This document shows, one piece after another, positions 33,202 to 42,303 of a DNA stretch of 64,000 nt. Where the stretch lies: the NCBI GenBank assembly GCA_900546615.1, contig URDJ01000012.1, positions 1 to 64,000 on the forward strand, read 5' to 3'. Below the pieces are notes generated by a model, which worked only from the letters and a program-made list of their open reading frames with translations, was not told the origin of the DNA and did no database searches. This DNA is from an uncultured Eubacteriales bacterium (GTDB taxonomy: Bacteria > Bacillota > Clostridia > Oscillospirales > Oscillospiraceae). Numbering within the stretch: the first letter of the stretch is position 1; every line of letters begins with the position of its first letter. Position numbers and translations under genes: made by a program.

Positions 33202-33233
33202 TTGACACGACATTTGGGCTGTGTTAATATAAT
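33202..33233 (+). promoter_or_regulatory. Promoter of the cysE-cysS operon
   Basis: A consensus TTGACA (33202-33207) is followed after 17 bp by TAATAT (33225-33230); TATAAT (33228-33233) is also present at 20 bp spacing. Confidence 0.7.
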
Positions 33234-33239
33234 AGAGTG

Positions 33240-33486
33240 TATGGCTGTGAAGGGGAGAAGTACGGTCCCACACCGGTCTCAGAGAGGCGCCGCCGTCGGC
33301 TGTGAGCGGCGCTGGCCAAGGAGAGTCCCGAAATGCGCCCCGGAGCCTCGGGCGGAGGAAATGCCGCCCCGTCAGCGGCGCGTTAAGCCGCAAACCGGTG
33401 AATTCGCCGGAGAGTGATAAGCGAGAGTGGAACCGCGTATGAACTGCGCCTCTCATGCCACAGGGCATGGGGGCTTATTTTTTTGT
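33240..33486 (+). promoter_or_regulatory. Cysteine T-box riboswitch
   Basis: The leader has T-box hallmarks. Stem I contains the loop-E pair AGTA and GAA, with UGC (33334-33336) as specifier codon next to it, read by tRNA-Cys. The T-box sequence AGAGTGGAACCGCG is at 33424-33437. The competing terminator CTCTCATGCC/GGCATGGGGG (33450-33473) ends in a T run. Uncharged tRNA-Cys would stabilise the antiterminator and turn on cysE and cysS. Confidence 0.9.
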
Positions 33487-33520
33487 TCAACGCCTCTCGC
33501 CACATTTTTAGGAGGTAAAA

Positions 33521-34162
33521 TTGTTCAAAGACCTGCGTGAGACCATCGAAGCCTACAAAGCCCGCGACCCCGCCGCCAGAAGCTCCATCGAAGTCCTGCT
33601 GCTCTACCCGGGCATCCGGGCGACGCAGTACCACAAGCTGGCCCACTGGTGCTATCTCCACGACCACAAGTTCCTCGCGCGCTACATCTCGCAGCGCACG
33701 CGGCACAAGACCGGCATCGAGATACACCCCGGCGCGACCATAGGCAAGCGCCTCGTCATCGACCACGGCATGGGCATTGTCATAGGCGAGACCACCGAGA
33801 TAGGCGACGACTGCCTCATATACCAGGGCGTCACCCTCGGCGGCACGGGCAAGGACACCGGCAAGCGCCACCCGACCATCGGAAACAACGTCCTCATCGG
33901 CTGCGGCGCGAAGGTGCTGGGGCCCTTCAAGGTGGGCGACAACTCCCGCGTTGCCGCAAACGCCGTCGTGCTCTCCGAGATACCCGAAGACTGCACCGCC
34001 GTCGGCGCTCCCGCCCGCGTGGTCAAGAAGAAGGGCGAAAAGGTAGACTACGTTGGCAACGTCGAACAGATTAACGTCACAGACCCGCTCGTGCAGGAGG
34101 TCAAGAACCTCCGCGCCGAGCTGAACAGACTCAAAGCCGCCGCGGGCGACGACATGAGATAG
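33521..34162 (+). CDS. cysE: Serine O-acetyltransferase
   Basis: First step of cysteine synthesis: acetyl-CoA plus serine gives O-acetylserine. The 213 aa product is the short bacterial form. An N-terminal helical part (to about residue 60) leads into a left-handed beta helix of hexapeptide repeats, with the catalytic His region IDHGMGIVIGETTEIGDD and GVTLGGTGKDTGKRHP, then the acetyl-CoA-binding part NSRVAANAVVLSEIPE. The start is TTG 33521 after AGGAGG. Control by a Cys T-box fits its role. Confidence 0.95.
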   Translation: MFKDLRETIEAYKARDPAARSSIEVLLLYPGIRATQYHKLAHWCYLHDHKFLARYISQRTRHKTGIEIHPGATIGKRLVIDHGMGIVIGETTEIGDDCLIYQGVTLGGTGKDTGKRHPTIGNNVLIGCGAKVLGPFKVGDNSRVAANAVVLSEIPEDCTAVGAPARVVKKKGEKVDYVGNVEQINVTDPLVQEVKNLRAELNRLKAAAGDDMR

Positions 34163-34176
34163 AGGAGGATGCACAA

Positions 34177-35586
34177 ATGAAGCTGTATAATTCCGCGACC
34201 CGCACCAAGGACGAGTTCGTCCCCAACCACCCGGACATCGTCAAGATGTACACCTGCGGCCCCACCGTCTACCACTACGCCCACATCGGCAACCTCAGAA
34301 GCTACATCATGGAGGATGTGCTCGAGAAATACCTGCGCTATGCGGGCTACAACGTGAAGCGCGTCATGAACATCACCGACGTCGGGCACCTTTCCTCCGA
34401 CGCCGACACCGGCGAGGACAAAATGCTCAAGGGCGCGAAGCGCGAGCACAAATCCGTCATGGAGATAGCCAAGTTCTACACCGACGCCTTCTTCGACGAC
34501 TGCCGCAAGCTCAACATCAAGACCCCCGACGTCGTGGAGCCCGCCACGAACTGCATTGACGAGTATATAAAGATAATCTCCAAACTCATGGACACGGGCT
34601 ACGCCTATTTCGCCGGCGGCAACGTGTACTTCGACACCTCGAAGCTCGAAAAGTACTACATCTTCAACGACTTCGACGCTGACGACCTCGACGTAGGCGT
34701 GCGCGAGGGCGTGGAGGAGGACACGAACAAGCGCAACAAGAACGACTTCGTCCTCTGGTTCACGAAGTCCAAGTTCGAGGACCAGGCCCTCAAGTGGGAC
34801 TCCCCCTGGGGCGTCGGCTATCCCGGCTGGCACATCGAGTGCTCGGGCATCAGCATGAAGCACCTCGGCGAGGACCTCGACATCCACTGCGGCGGCATCG
34901 ACAACGCCTTCCCGCACCATACGAACGAGATCGCCCAGTCCGAGGCCTATTTGGGCCACAAGTGGTGCAACTACTGGGTGCACGTGCTGCACCTGAACAC
35001 CACGGGCGGCAAGATGTCGAAGTCCAAGGGCGAGTTCCTGACGGTCTCTCTGCTCGAGCAGAAGGGCTACGACCCGCTGGCCTACCGCTTCTTCTGCCTG
35101 CAGAGCCACTACCGCAAGAGCCTCGTGTTTTCATGGGAGAACCTCGACAACGCGGCGGGCGCGTATCAGAAGCTGGTGAACCGCATCGCGGCCCTCTCGG
35201 ACGCTCCTCAAACCTTAGACGAAGCTGAAATGAAAAAGTTGCGCGAGGGCTTCACCGCCGCGCTGGATAACGACCTGAATACCTCCCTCGCCGTTACCGC
35301 GCTCTACGACGCGCTCAAGGCCCCCGTGAACGACGCGACCAAGCTTGCTATCGTGCAGGATTACGACAGGGTGCTGGGCCTCGGCCTCATTGACGCCGCC
35401 GCGAAGCTCCGCAAGAAGTCCGAGCCTGAGGAGAGCGACCCGCGCATCGAGGGCCTGCTCGCCGAGCGCGCCGCCGCCAAGAAGGCGAAGAACTTTGCCG
35501 AGGCCGACCGCATCCGCGACATGCTCAAGGCCGAGGGCATCACGATCATCGATACGCCGCAGGGCGCAAAGTGGAAACGCGATTGA
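34177..35586 (+). CDS. cysS: Cysteinyl-tRNA synthetase
   Basis: Class I synthetase, 469 aa, charging tRNA-Cys. It has the first Zn ligand in MYTCGPTVY, the HIGH motif as AHIGN, further Zn ligands in GWHIECSG and the following HCGGIDNAFPHHTNE, and KMSKSKGEF (KMSKS). The C-terminal helical anticodon-binding region ends GAKWKRD. It lies 14 nt after cysE behind GAGGAGG. Its stop codon lies within the promoter of the next gene. Confidence 0.97.
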   Translation: MKLYNSATRTKDEFVPNHPDIVKMYTCGPTVYHYAHIGNLRSYIMEDVLEKYLRYAGYNVKRVMNITDVGHLSSDADTGEDKMLKGAKREHKSVMEIAKFYTDAFFDDCRKLNIKTPDVVEPATNCIDEYIKIISKLMDTGYAYFAGGNVYFDTSKLEKYYIFNDFDADDLDVGVREGVEEDTNKRNKNDFVLWFTKSKFEDQALKWDSPWGVGYPGWHIECSGISMKHLGEDLDIHCGGIDNAFPHHTNEIAQSEAYLGHKWCNYWVHVLHLNTTGGKMSKSKGEFLTVSLLEQKGYDPLAYRFFCLQSHYRKSLVFSWENLDNAAGAYQKLVNRIAALSDAPQTLDEAEMKKLREGFTAALDNDLNTSLAVTALYDALKAPVNDATKLAIVQDYDRVLGLGLIDAAAKLRKKSEPEESDPRIEGLLAERAAAKKAKNFAEADRIRDMLKAEGITIIDTPQGAKWKRD

Positions 35587-35611
35587 CAATTATTTCGCTT
35601 GGGGATATCAT
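35583..35611 (+). promoter_or_regulatory. Promoter for fprA, overlapping the cysS stop
   Basis: TTGACA (35583-35588) includes the cysS TGA. After exactly 17 bp comes TATCAT (35606-35611). Confidence 0.7.
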
Positions 35612-35650
35612 GTAGCCATCCGAAAAGATAAAACAGGAGGTATATAAATA

Positions 35651-36856
35651 ATGTATTGCACCAAGCGTATAACGGACGATATGGTCTGGGTCGGCGCGGA
35701 TGACAGGCGCCTCGCGTTCTTCGAGGGCGTCTACGGCGTGCCCGACGGCGTGTCTTATAACTCCTACCTTATTAAAGACGAGAAGACCATCCTGTTCGAC
35801 ACCGTTGACAAGGCCGTCTGCCACAGCCTCTTTGAGAACGTCGAGCACGAGCTCGGGGACAGGAAGCTCGACTACCTTGTCATCTCGCACATGGAGCCCG
35901 ACCACGCGGCCACCATCGGCGACGTGGCCGCGAAATACCCCGAGGCGACCATCGTCTGCAACACCAAGATAAAGACGATGCTGCAAAACTACTTCCACGC
36001 CGACCTCGACTCCAGGCTGCACATTGTGGCTGAGGGTGACACGCTGAGCACCGGCAGGCACAACTTCACCTTCGTCATGGCCCCGATGGTCCACTGGCCC
36101 GAGGTCATGATGACCTACGACACGACGGATAAAATACTGTTCTCCGCCGACGCTTTCGGCTCCTTCGGTGCGCTCAACGGCAGGGTCTTCGCTGATGAGT
36201 GCGACTTCATGCACGAGTGCATAGACGAGGCCCGAAGGTACTATACCAATATAGTAGGCAAGTACGGCCCACAGGTGCAGGCCGTGCTCAAGAAGGCCGC
36301 CGGGCTGGAGATAAAGCTCGTCTGCCCGCTGCACAGCTTCGTCTGGCGCGAGGGCTTTGGCGAGTTTTTGGAGAAGTACCTCAAGTGGAGCTCTTACGAG
36401 CCCGAGGTCGAGGGTGTGCTTATAGCCTACGCCTCGGTGTACGGCCACACGGAGAACGCCGCGAACATCCTCGCCGCCAAGCTCTGCGACAGGGGAGTGA
36501 AGGTCAAGATGTACGACACCTCCGTGACCCCGGCGAGCTACATCGTTTCCGACGCCTTCAAGTATAGCCATTTGGTGTTTGCCGCGACGACCTATAACGC
36601 GGGCATGTTCGTGACGATGGAGCAGCTGCTGCATGACATTGCGGCCCACAACCTGCAGAAGCGCAAGGTCGCGCTCATAGAGAACGGTTCCTGGGCGCCC
36701 ATGAGCGGCAAGCTCATGCGCGGCATTCTCGAGGGGCTCAAGGGCACGGAGTTCATCGGCGACACCGTGACAGTCATGTCCTCGCTGGGTGAGGGGCAGC
36801 TCGAGCAGCTCGACAAGCTGGCCGAGGCCATTGCCGAAAATATTTCACAAAAATAA
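35651..36856 (+). CDS. fprA: Flavodiiron protein (FprA family A-type flavoprotein)
   Basis: A 401 aa enzyme that reduces O2 to water, or NO to N2O, protecting anaerobes. The N-terminal metallo-beta-lactamase-like domain carries the diiron ligands (HMEPDH near residue 79, HWPE, SADAFG and the His of CPLHSF). From about residue 255 a flavodoxin domain binds FMN (IAYASVYGHTENAA, FAATTYNAGMF, ENGSWAP). No fused rubredoxin domain is present, so the electron donor is separate. AGGAGG lies 9 nt before the ATG. Confidence 0.94.
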   Translation: MYCTKRITDDMVWVGADDRRLAFFEGVYGVPDGVSYNSYLIKDEKTILFDTVDKAVCHSLFENVEHELGDRKLDYLVISHMEPDHAATIGDVAAKYPEATIVCNTKIKTMLQNYFHADLDSRLHIVAEGDTLSTGRHNFTFVMAPMVHWPEVMMTYDTTDKILFSADAFGSFGALNGRVFADECDFMHECIDEARRYYTNIVGKYGPQVQAVLKKAAGLEIKLVCPLHSFVWREGFGEFLEKYLKWSSYEPEVEGVLIAYASVYGHTENAANILAAKLCDRGVKVKMYDTSVTPASYIVSDAFKYSHLVFAATTYNAGMFVTMEQLLHDIAAHNLQKRKVALIENGSWAPMSGKLMRGILEGLKGTEFIGDTVTVMSSLGEGQLEQLDKLAEAIAENISQK

Positions 36857-36890
36857 AGACAAAAATTCTGCAAAAATATCAAAAAACCTA

Positions 36891-36919
36891 TTGACAATAA
36901 GCCCACCCTTTGGTATTCT
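36891..36919 (+). promoter_or_regulatory. Promoter of the ribosomal superoperon
   Basis: TTGACA (36891-36896), exactly 17 bp, then TATTCT (36914-36919). The spacer carries the left arm of a perfect 14 bp inverted repeat, CAATAAGCCCACCC (36895-36908), whose right arm is at 36935-36948. Confidence 0.8.
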
Positions 36920-36925
36920 ATTTGA

Positions 36926-37217
36926 GCGCGCCGGGGTGGGCTTATTGCGCCTATCGAGGCAGCGCGATGCGATGAAGCGGGAGATTGCGGCGAGAGCCGG
37001 TAACTTCCGTGGAGTATGTCCGGCGTCCCAAGGGGCGCGAAATCGGGCGGCTGAGCTTTTTTCGTGCATGGCGTATATCGTCTGCGCGGGCAGACCGGCC
37101 AAAAGCCGGTTTGTTTTTCGGGCAGGGCCTGATACGCACGGTTGCGTGTATGGAAAATGCTCACCGTACCAATGGGCGATGGAAACCGCCTAAGTACGAA
37201 ATTCAGGAGGAAAAGAC
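36926..37217 (+). promoter_or_regulatory. Long rpsJ leader with attenuator-like hairpin
   Basis: About 290 nt of leader precede rpsJ with no convincing gene. It holds a GCCGG/CCGGC stem (about 36994-37025), a T run near 37056, and a hairpin ACCGGC/GCCGGT (37094-37110) followed by TTGTTTTTC, which looks like an intrinsic terminator. About 100 nt more separate it from rpsJ. Attenuation of the operon here is inferred. Confidence 0.55.
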
Positions 37218-37532
37218 ATGGCAGCAAACAAGAAAATGATCCGCATCAGGCTCAAGGCCTACGACCACCAGCTCATCGACAAGGCTGCGGAGACGATAGT
37301 CGAGACCGCCAAGCGCACGGACGCGAAGGTCTCCGGCCCCATCCCCCTGCCGACGAAGAAGGAAGTCGTGACCATCCTGCGTGCCGTCCACAAGTACAAG
37401 GACAGCCGCGAGCAGTTCGAGCGCCGCACCCACAAGAGGCTTATTGATATAATGAGTCCCACTCAGAAGACCGTCGAGGCCCTGATGAGCCTTGAGCTTC
37501 CCGCCGGCGTCGAGATTGAGATCAAGCTCTGA
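37218..37532 (+). CDS. rpsJ: 30S ribosomal protein S10
   Basis: 104 aa, slightly extended at the N terminus ([18 protein letters not shown]). The core [16 protein letters not shown] and the C-terminal VEIEIKL are standard. S10 sits in the 30S head and also acts in NusB-mediated antitermination. It is first in the superoperon behind AGGAGG. The str operon genes (rpsL, rpsG, fusA, tuf) that often precede it are absent. Confidence 0.98.
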   Translation: MAANKKMIRIRLKAYDHQLIDKAAETIVETAKRTDAKVSGPIPLPTKKEVVTILRAVHKYKDSREQFERRTHKRLIDIMSPTQKTVEALMSLELPAGVEIEIKL

Positions 37533-37544
37533 GCCGATAACATC

Positions 37545-37640
37545 ATTTATAACCCATTTGCCCATGACTTGCGTGAGTGGGCAGGGTCATGTTGGGGGAG
37601 CGCAGGACGCCCCTCAACCAATAACCGTTAGGAGGAAATA
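37545..37640 (+). promoter_or_regulatory. Folded spacer between rpsJ and rplC
   Basis: The 112 nt spacer holds a strong hairpin (GTTGGGGGAGCG with CGCCCCTCAAC, 37591-37618). An upstream stem (GCCCA/TGGGC, 37560-37582) competes with the longer-range pairing CATGAC/GTCATG (37563-37568 with 37586-37591). Other genes of this operon are mostly separated by 10-20 nt, so the gap is notable. Confidence 0.45.
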
Positions 37641-37644
37641 GACA

Positions 37645-38343
37645 ATGAAGAAAGCCATCATCGGCAGGAAGGTCGGCATGACGCAGATCTTCGATGAGGC
37701 GGGCAAGGTCGTACCGGTCACCGTCATAGAGGCGGGTCCCTGCGTCGTCGTTCAGAAGAAGACGGCCGACAAGGAAGGTTACGATGCAGTTCAGCTCGGC
37801 TACGGCGAGGTCGCCGCGAAGAAGCTGACGAAGCCTGAGAAGGGCCACCTTGAGAAGGCCGGCGTGGGCCTCATGAAGCACCTGCACGAGTTCCGCCTCG
37901 AGGATTGCAGCGCCCTGAACGTGGGCGACGTCCTGAAGGCTGACGTCTTCAAAGAGGGCGAGCGCGTCGACGTCACCGGCATCAGCAAGGGACACGGCTA
38001 CGCGGGCGTTGTGAAGCGCTGGAACGCCGGCAGGACCCCGACCAGCCACGGCGGCGGCCCGGTCCACAGGCACGCCGGTTCCATGGGTTCGAGCACCGAC
38101 CCGTCCAGGATATTCCCGGGCAAGATCGGCGCCGGTCACATGGGCGTCGAGCAGGTCACCGTTCAGAACCTCGACGTTGTGAAGGTCGATCCCGAGCTGA
38201 ATATGATAGTCGTGCGCGGCGCGATTCCCGGCCCCAAGGGCGGCATCGTGTACCTGAAGAACTCCGTGAAGAAGTTCGTCCGCAAGGGCCCCGCGACCCC
38301 GACCATCAGCACGAACCCGCAGAAGCGTTCGGCCAGAGGCTAA
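37645..38343 (+). CDS. rplC: 50S ribosomal protein L3
   Basis: 232 aa. [18 protein letters not shown] at the N terminus, then the extended loop with [18 protein letters not shown] and HRHAGSMGS that reaches the peptidyl transferase centre. The C terminus is longer than in E. coli (209 aa) by a basic tail. AGGAGG lies 8 nt before the ATG. Confidence 0.98.
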   Translation: MKKAIIGRKVGMTQIFDEAGKVVPVTVIEAGPCVVVQKKTADKEGYDAVQLGYGEVAAKKLTKPEKGHLEKAGVGLMKHLHEFRLEDCSALNVGDVLKADVFKEGERVDVTGISKGHGYAGVVKRWNAGRTPTSHGGGPVHRHAGSMGSSTDPSRIFPGKIGAGHMGVEQVTVQNLDVVKVDPELNMIVVRGAIPGPKGGIVYLKNSVKKFVRKGPATPTISTNPQKRSARG

Positions 38344-38360
38344 GGAAAGGAGAGAGTTAA

Positions 38361-38984
38361 ATGCCTAAAGCAGCTATCTACAACATGGCAGGCGACAAAG
38401 TCGGCGAATACGAGCTCTCCGAGGCCGTTTTCGGCATAGAGCCCAACGAGGCCGTTCTGCATGCGTCCGTCAAGAACTATCTCGCCAATCAGAGGCAGGG
38501 CACGCAGAGCGCTCTGACCAAGGGCGAGGTCAGCTATACCACCAAGAAGCCCTGGCGTCAGAAGGGCACGGGCCGCGCCCGCGCCGGTTACGCCGGAAGT
38601 CCCGTGTGGCGTCACGGCGGCGTGGCGTTTGCCCCGAAGCCGAGGGATTACCGTTACAGCCTGACCAAGAAGACCCGCAGGCTCGCGCTCAAGAGCGCAC
38701 TGAGCGCCAAGGCCGCCGAGGAGAGCATCCTCGTCATCGACGGCCTGAAGGTCGAGGAGATCAAGACCAAGCCTTTTGCCGAGTTCCTGAAGAAGATCGG
38801 CGCCGAGGGCAAGGCCATGGTCATCACGGAGAACGTGGACGAGGCCGTTGTGAAGTCCGCGAGGAACATCCCGGGCGTCACGACCACCACTGCGACCATC
38901 ATCTCCGCTTATGAGATACTGAACAACCGCGTGCTCGTGGTCGACAAGGCCGCGCTGCAGAAGATCGAGGAGGTGTTCGCCTGA
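38361..38984 (+). CDS. rplD: 50S ribosomal protein L4
   Basis: 207 aa. The tunnel loop contains GTQSALTKGEVSYTTKKPWRQKGTGRARAG (residues about 45-80), which lines the exit tunnel and is where macrolide-resistance changes occur in other bacteria. The C-terminal domain ends KAALQKIEEVFA. The stop overlaps the rplW start by one base (TGATG), so L4 and L23 are coupled. Confidence 0.97.
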   Translation: MPKAAIYNMAGDKVGEYELSEAVFGIEPNEAVLHASVKNYLANQRQGTQSALTKGEVSYTTKKPWRQKGTGRARAGYAGSPVWRHGGVAFAPKPRDYRYSLTKKTRRLALKSALSAKAAEESILVIDGLKVEEIKTKPFAEFLKKIGAEGKAMVITENVDEAVVKSARNIPGVTTTTATIISAYEILNNRVLVVDKAALQKIEEVFA

Positions 38985-39280
38985 TGGCCACCGCGTACGA
39001 TATAGTCATCCGCCCCATCATCACCGAGCAGTCGATGGAGGACCTCGACATCAAGAAGTATGCGTTCGAGGTAGCTAAGGATGCCAATAAGATCGAGATA
39101 AAGAAGGCCGTTGAGGAGATCTTCGGCGTGAAGGTCATCCGCGTGACCACGACGACGGTGAACGGCAAGAAGAAGCGCACTGGCGCGTACCCGCAGGGCT
39201 ACACGAAGACCTGGAAAAAGGCCGTTGTGAAGCTGAGCGAGGACTCCAAGAGCATCGAGCTCTTTGAGGGCATGGTGTAA
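38984..39280 (+). CDS. rplW: 50S ribosomal protein L23
   Basis: 98 aa. ATAYDIVIRPIITEQSM begins the fold and KYAFEVAKDANKIEIKKAVE is the classic core. L23 lies at the exit of the peptide tunnel and docks trigger factor and SRP. The start comes from the TGATG junction with rplD. Confidence 0.97.
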   Translation: MATAYDIVIRPIITEQSMEDLDIKKYAFEVAKDANKIEIKKAVEEIFGVKVIRVTTTTVNGKKKRTGAYPQGYTKTWKKAVVKLSEDSKSIELFEGMV

Positions 39281-39295
39281 GGGAGGATATGAGAT

Positions 39296-40132
39296 ATGTC
39301 TATTAAAACTTACAGGCCCACGACTCCCGCAAGGCGCCAGATGAGCGTGTCCGGTTTTGACGGAGTAGACAAGCACGCCAAGCCCGAGAAGGGACTCATT
39401 GAGGTCAGGAAGAAGAACTCCGGCCGCAACAGCTACGGCCGCATCACCGTCCGCCACAAGGGCGGCGGCAACCGCAGGAAGTACCGTGTCATCGACTTCA
39501 AGCGCGACAAGATGGACGTCGCCGCGAAGGTGCTGAGGCTTGAGTACGACCCGAACCGCTCCGCGTTCATCGCGCTCGTCGAGTATGAAGACGGCGAGAG
39601 GCGCTACATTCTCGCTCCTGTCGGCCTCGCTGCCGGTGACAGTGTGCTGAGCAGCGCCGCTGCGGACATTAAGCCGGGCAACTGCCTGCCTCTGGCAAAC
39701 ATCCCGGTCGGCACCGTCATCCACAACATTGAGCTGTACCCGGGCAAGGGCGCTCAGCTGGTCCGCTCCGCGGGCGTGGCTGCGCAGCTCATGGCGAAGG
39801 AAGGCGACATGGCCACGGTGCGTCTGCCCTCCGGCGAGTACCGGAAGGTCAGGATGAACTGCAAGGCCACGATAGGCCAGGTCGGCAACATCGACCACTC
39901 GAACATCTCCATCGGCAAGGCCGGACGTAAGCGCCACATGGGCATCCGCCCGACGGTGCGCGGCTCTGTCATGAACCCCTGTGATCACCCGCACGGCGGC
40001 GGCGAGGGCAAGGCCCCTGTCGGTCGTCCCGGCCCCGTCACTCCTTGGGGCAAGCCGGCGCTGGGCTACAAGACCCGCAAGACTAAGAACCGCACCGATA
40101 AGTTCATAGTCAAGCGCCGCAACGCGAAGTAA
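39296..40132 (+). CDS. rplB: 50S ribosomal protein L2
   Basis: 278 aa, the normal length. It shows the RNA-binding core [20 protein letters not shown] and the C-terminal [19 protein letters not shown], which contains the conserved His near the peptidyl transferase centre. GGGAGG lies upstream of ATG 39296. Confidence 0.98.
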   Translation: MSIKTYRPTTPARRQMSVSGFDGVDKHAKPEKGLIEVRKKNSGRNSYGRITVRHKGGGNRRKYRVIDFKRDKMDVAAKVLRLEYDPNRSAFIALVEYEDGERRYILAPVGLAAGDSVLSSAAADIKPGNCLPLANIPVGTVIHNIELYPGKGAQLVRSAGVAAQLMAKEGDMATVRLPSGEYRKVRMNCKATIGQVGNIDHSNISIGKAGRKRHMGIRPTVRGSVMNPCDHPHGGGEGKAPVGRPGPVTPWGKPALGYKTRKTKNRTDKFIVKRRNAK

Positions 40133-40147
40133 GGAGGGAAAGAGCAA

Positions 40148-40420
40148 ATGAGCAGAAGCATAAAGAAAGGCCCGTTCGCAGCTCCCGAGCTGCTCAAGCG
40201 CGTCGACGAGCTCAACAAGGCCGGCGAGAAGAAGGTCCTGAAGACCTGGAGCCGCGCCTCGACGATATTCCCGTCCTTCGTGGGACACACGATAGCCGTC
40301 CACGACGGACGCCGTCACGTTCCCGTCTACGTCACCGAGGACATGGTCGGTCACAAGCTGGGCGAGTTTGCGCCCACCAGGACCTTCCGCGGCCACTCCG
40401 GCGGCAAGACCGGCAAGTAA
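40148..40420 (+). CDS. rpsS: 30S ribosomal protein S19
   Basis: 90 aa. [36 protein letters not shown] and the C-terminal [12 protein letters not shown] are diagnostic. It forms the A-site side of the 30S head with S13. Confidence 0.98.
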   Translation: MSRSIKKGPFAAPELLKRVDELNKAGEKKVLKTWSRASTIFPSFVGHTIAVHDGRRHVPVYVTEDMVGHKLGEFAPTRTFRGHSGGKTGK

Positions 40421-40432
40421 GGGGGAGAGAAC

Positions 40433-40780
40433 ATGGAAGAACTGAAGACCGCGCGGGCGCAGGCGAAGTACGTCCGCATCGCTCCCCGCAAGGTGCAGAT
40501 AATCTGCGACATGATCCGCGGCAAAGAGGCGGCTTACGCGCAGGCGCTGATGGAGCACACTCCGAAGGCCGGCTGCGAGCACGTCATCAAGGTGCTCAAG
40601 AGCGCCGTGGCGAACGCGGAGAACAACTTTGAGATGGACCCCGAGAAGCTGTACGTCGAGCAGGCGTACGTCGATGCGGGCCCCATTCTGAAGCGCGGCC
40701 AGCCGAGGGCTCACGGCCGTATGTTCAGGATAAACAAGCGCACCAGCCACATCACCGTGGTTGTGGCTGAGAAGGAATAA
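40433..40780 (+). CDS. rplV: 50S ribosomal protein L22
   Basis: 115 aa. [20 protein letters not shown] is the typical N terminus. The beta hairpin ending [20 protein letters not shown] extends into the exit tunnel next to L4. GGGGGAGAG precedes the start. Confidence 0.97.
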   Translation: MEELKTARAQAKYVRIAPRKVQIICDMIRGKEAAYAQALMEHTPKAGCEHVIKVLKSAVANAENNFEMDPEKLYVEQAYVDAGPILKRGQPRAHGRMFRINKRTSHITVVVAEKE

Positions 40781-40795
40781 GGGAGGCGGAGAAAA

Positions 40796-41665
40796 ATGGG
40801 ACAGAAAGTTAATCCGCACGGCCTCCGCGTCGGCGTTATCAAGGACTGGGACAGCCGCTGGTACGCCAGGAACGACAAGGTCGGCGACCTCATCGTCGAG
40901 GACTATAATATCCGCAAGTTCCTCAAGAAGACCCTGTATTCCGCCGGTGTGCCCACCATCGAGATAGAGCGCGACAGCAACAAGGTCCGCATCTATATCC
41001 ACTGCTCGCGTCCGGGCGTGGTCATCGGCAAGGGCGGCGCCGAGATAGAGAAGCTGCAGGCCCAGGTCAGCAAGATGATCGGCAAGCCGGTGGCGCTGTC
41101 CATCGTCGAGGTCAGAACTCCCGACACGAACGCCCAGCTCGTGGCCGAGAACATTGCCGGCCAGCTGGAGAGGCGTATCGGTTTCCGCCGTGCGATGAAG
41201 AACAGCATCGGCCGCGCGATGCGCATGGGCGCGAAGGGCATTAAGGTCATGTGCGGCGGCCGTCTGGGCGGCGCCGAGATCGCGAGGAGCGAGTGCTACC
41301 ACGAGGGCACCATCCCCCTGCAGACCCTGAGGGCCGACATCGACTACGGCTTTGCCGAGGCCGCGACCACTTACGGCCGCATCGGCGTCAAGGTGTGGAT
41401 ATACAAGGGCGAGGTGCTGAGCCAGACTCTGAGGACCACTCCGAGGACGATGGACCTGTCCAAGCCGCAGGAGCGCAGGCGCGACAGGCGCGACGACCGC
41501 AGGGGCGGCTACAACCGCGACCGTCAGGGCGGCGGCTACAACAGGGACAACAACCGTCAGGGCGGCTACAACAGGGATAATCGCCAGGGCGGCTACAACC
41601 GCGGGCCCAGGCCGGCCGGCCAGGGCGCTCCGAGGACGGAGAACAAGGAAGGAGGCAGCAACTGA
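40796..41665 (+). CDS. rpsC: 30S ribosomal protein S3 with Arg/Gly/Tyr/Asn-rich tail
   Basis: 289 aa against about 210-230 in most bacteria. The core is standard: [20 protein letters not shown], the KH domain with [14 protein letters not shown], and the C-terminal domain [12 protein letters not shown]. From about residue 225 it continues into a tail of about 65 residues made of Arg/Asp clusters and repeats of GGYNRD (four or five copies). S3 lines the mRNA entry tunnel and has helicase activity with S4. The tail reads in frame with no interruption. rplP starts at the overlapping TGATG. Confidence 0.97.
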   Translation: MGQKVNPHGLRVGVIKDWDSRWYARNDKVGDLIVEDYNIRKFLKKTLYSAGVPTIEIERDSNKVRIYIHCSRPGVVIGKGGAEIEKLQAQVSKMIGKPVALSIVEVRTPDTNAQLVAENIAGQLERRIGFRRAMKNSIGRAMRMGAKGIKVMCGGRLGGAEIARSECYHEGTIPLQTLRADIDYGFAEAATTYGRIGVKVWIYKGEVLSQTLRTTPRTMDLSKPQERRRDRRDDRRGGYNRDRQGGGYNRDNNRQGGYNRDNRQGGYNRGPRPAGQGAPRTENKEGGSN

Positions 41666-42093
41666 TGCTGATGCCCAAGAGAGTCAAATACCGCAGGGTG
41701 CAGCGCGGCCGCATGAAGGGCAAAGCCACTCGTGGCAACGTTGTGACCTACGGTGAGTTCGGTCTCCAGGCTCAGGAGCCGTGCTGGATAACCTCCAATC
41801 AGATCGAGGCCGCTCGTATAGCCATGACGAGGTACACGAAGCGCGGCGGCCAGGTGTGGATAAAGATATTCCCCGACAAGCCGGTTACTGCGAAGCCCGC
41901 TGAGACCCGTATGGGTTCCGGTAAGGGTTCTCCCGAGTACTGGGTCGCGGTAGTGAAGCCGGGCAGGGTGCTGTTCGAGATAGCGGGCGTCTCTGAGGAG
42001 ACCGCGCGCGAGGCTCTGCGCCTTGCCAGCCACAAGCTGCCCTGCAAGACGAAGGTCGTCAGCAAGGCGGATTCAGAGACAGGCGGTGAATGA
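41665..42093 (+). CDS. rplP: 50S ribosomal protein L16
   Basis: 142 aa. [19 protein letters not shown] and [20 protein letters not shown] with [19 protein letters not shown] are the family signatures. L16 positions the A-site tRNA near the peptidyl transferase centre. It begins inside the rpsC stop. Confidence 0.98.
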   Translation: MLMPKRVKYRRVQRGRMKGKATRGNVVTYGEFGLQAQEPCWITSNQIEAARIAMTRYTKRGGQVWIKIFPDKPVTAKPAETRMGSGKGSPEYWVAVVKPGRVLFEIAGVSEETAREALRLASHKLPCKTKVVSKADSETGGE

Positions 42094-42094
42094 G

Positions 42095-42289
42095 ATGAAG
42101 GCAAACGAAATACGCTCCATGTCCGAGACCGAGCTGAACGCGAAGCTGGCCGAGCTCAAGAAGGACCTGTTCATGCTCAGGATGCAGCACGCGACTAATC
42201 ATCTTGACAACCCGACCCGGATCTCCGCAACGCGGCGCGACATAGCCCGTGTGCTGACCGTCATCCGCGAGAAGCAGCTCGGGCGCTGA
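42095..42289 (+). CDS. rpmC: 50S ribosomal protein L29
   Basis: 64 aa, a helical hairpin starting MKANEIRSMSETELNAKL with LKKDLFMLRMQHATN. The ATG at 42095 lies one base after the rplP stop. Confidence 0.97.
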   Translation: MKANEIRSMSETELNAKLAELKKDLFMLRMQHATNHLDNPTRISATRRDIARVLTVIREKQLGR

Positions 42290-42303
42290 GGAGGTAGAAG
42301 GAA

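Noticed and set aside
36949-37200. Small peptide gene in the rpsJ leader
   Set aside because: Frames are present, but none has a convincing ribosome binding site and start, and their content is typical of antisense or random GC-rich sequence.
38909-41302. Antisense open frame of nearly 800 codons opposite rplD to rpsC
   Set aside because: High GC content makes long antisense frames common. The plus strand here encodes well-defined ribosomal proteins with proper starts, and the antisense product is low-complexity His/Asp/Leu/Val.
40796-41665. Frameshift or fusion as the cause of the long S3 protein
   Set aside because: The tail continues in frame, has its own codon-level repeats, and ends precisely at the TGATG overlap with rplP, as in normal operons.
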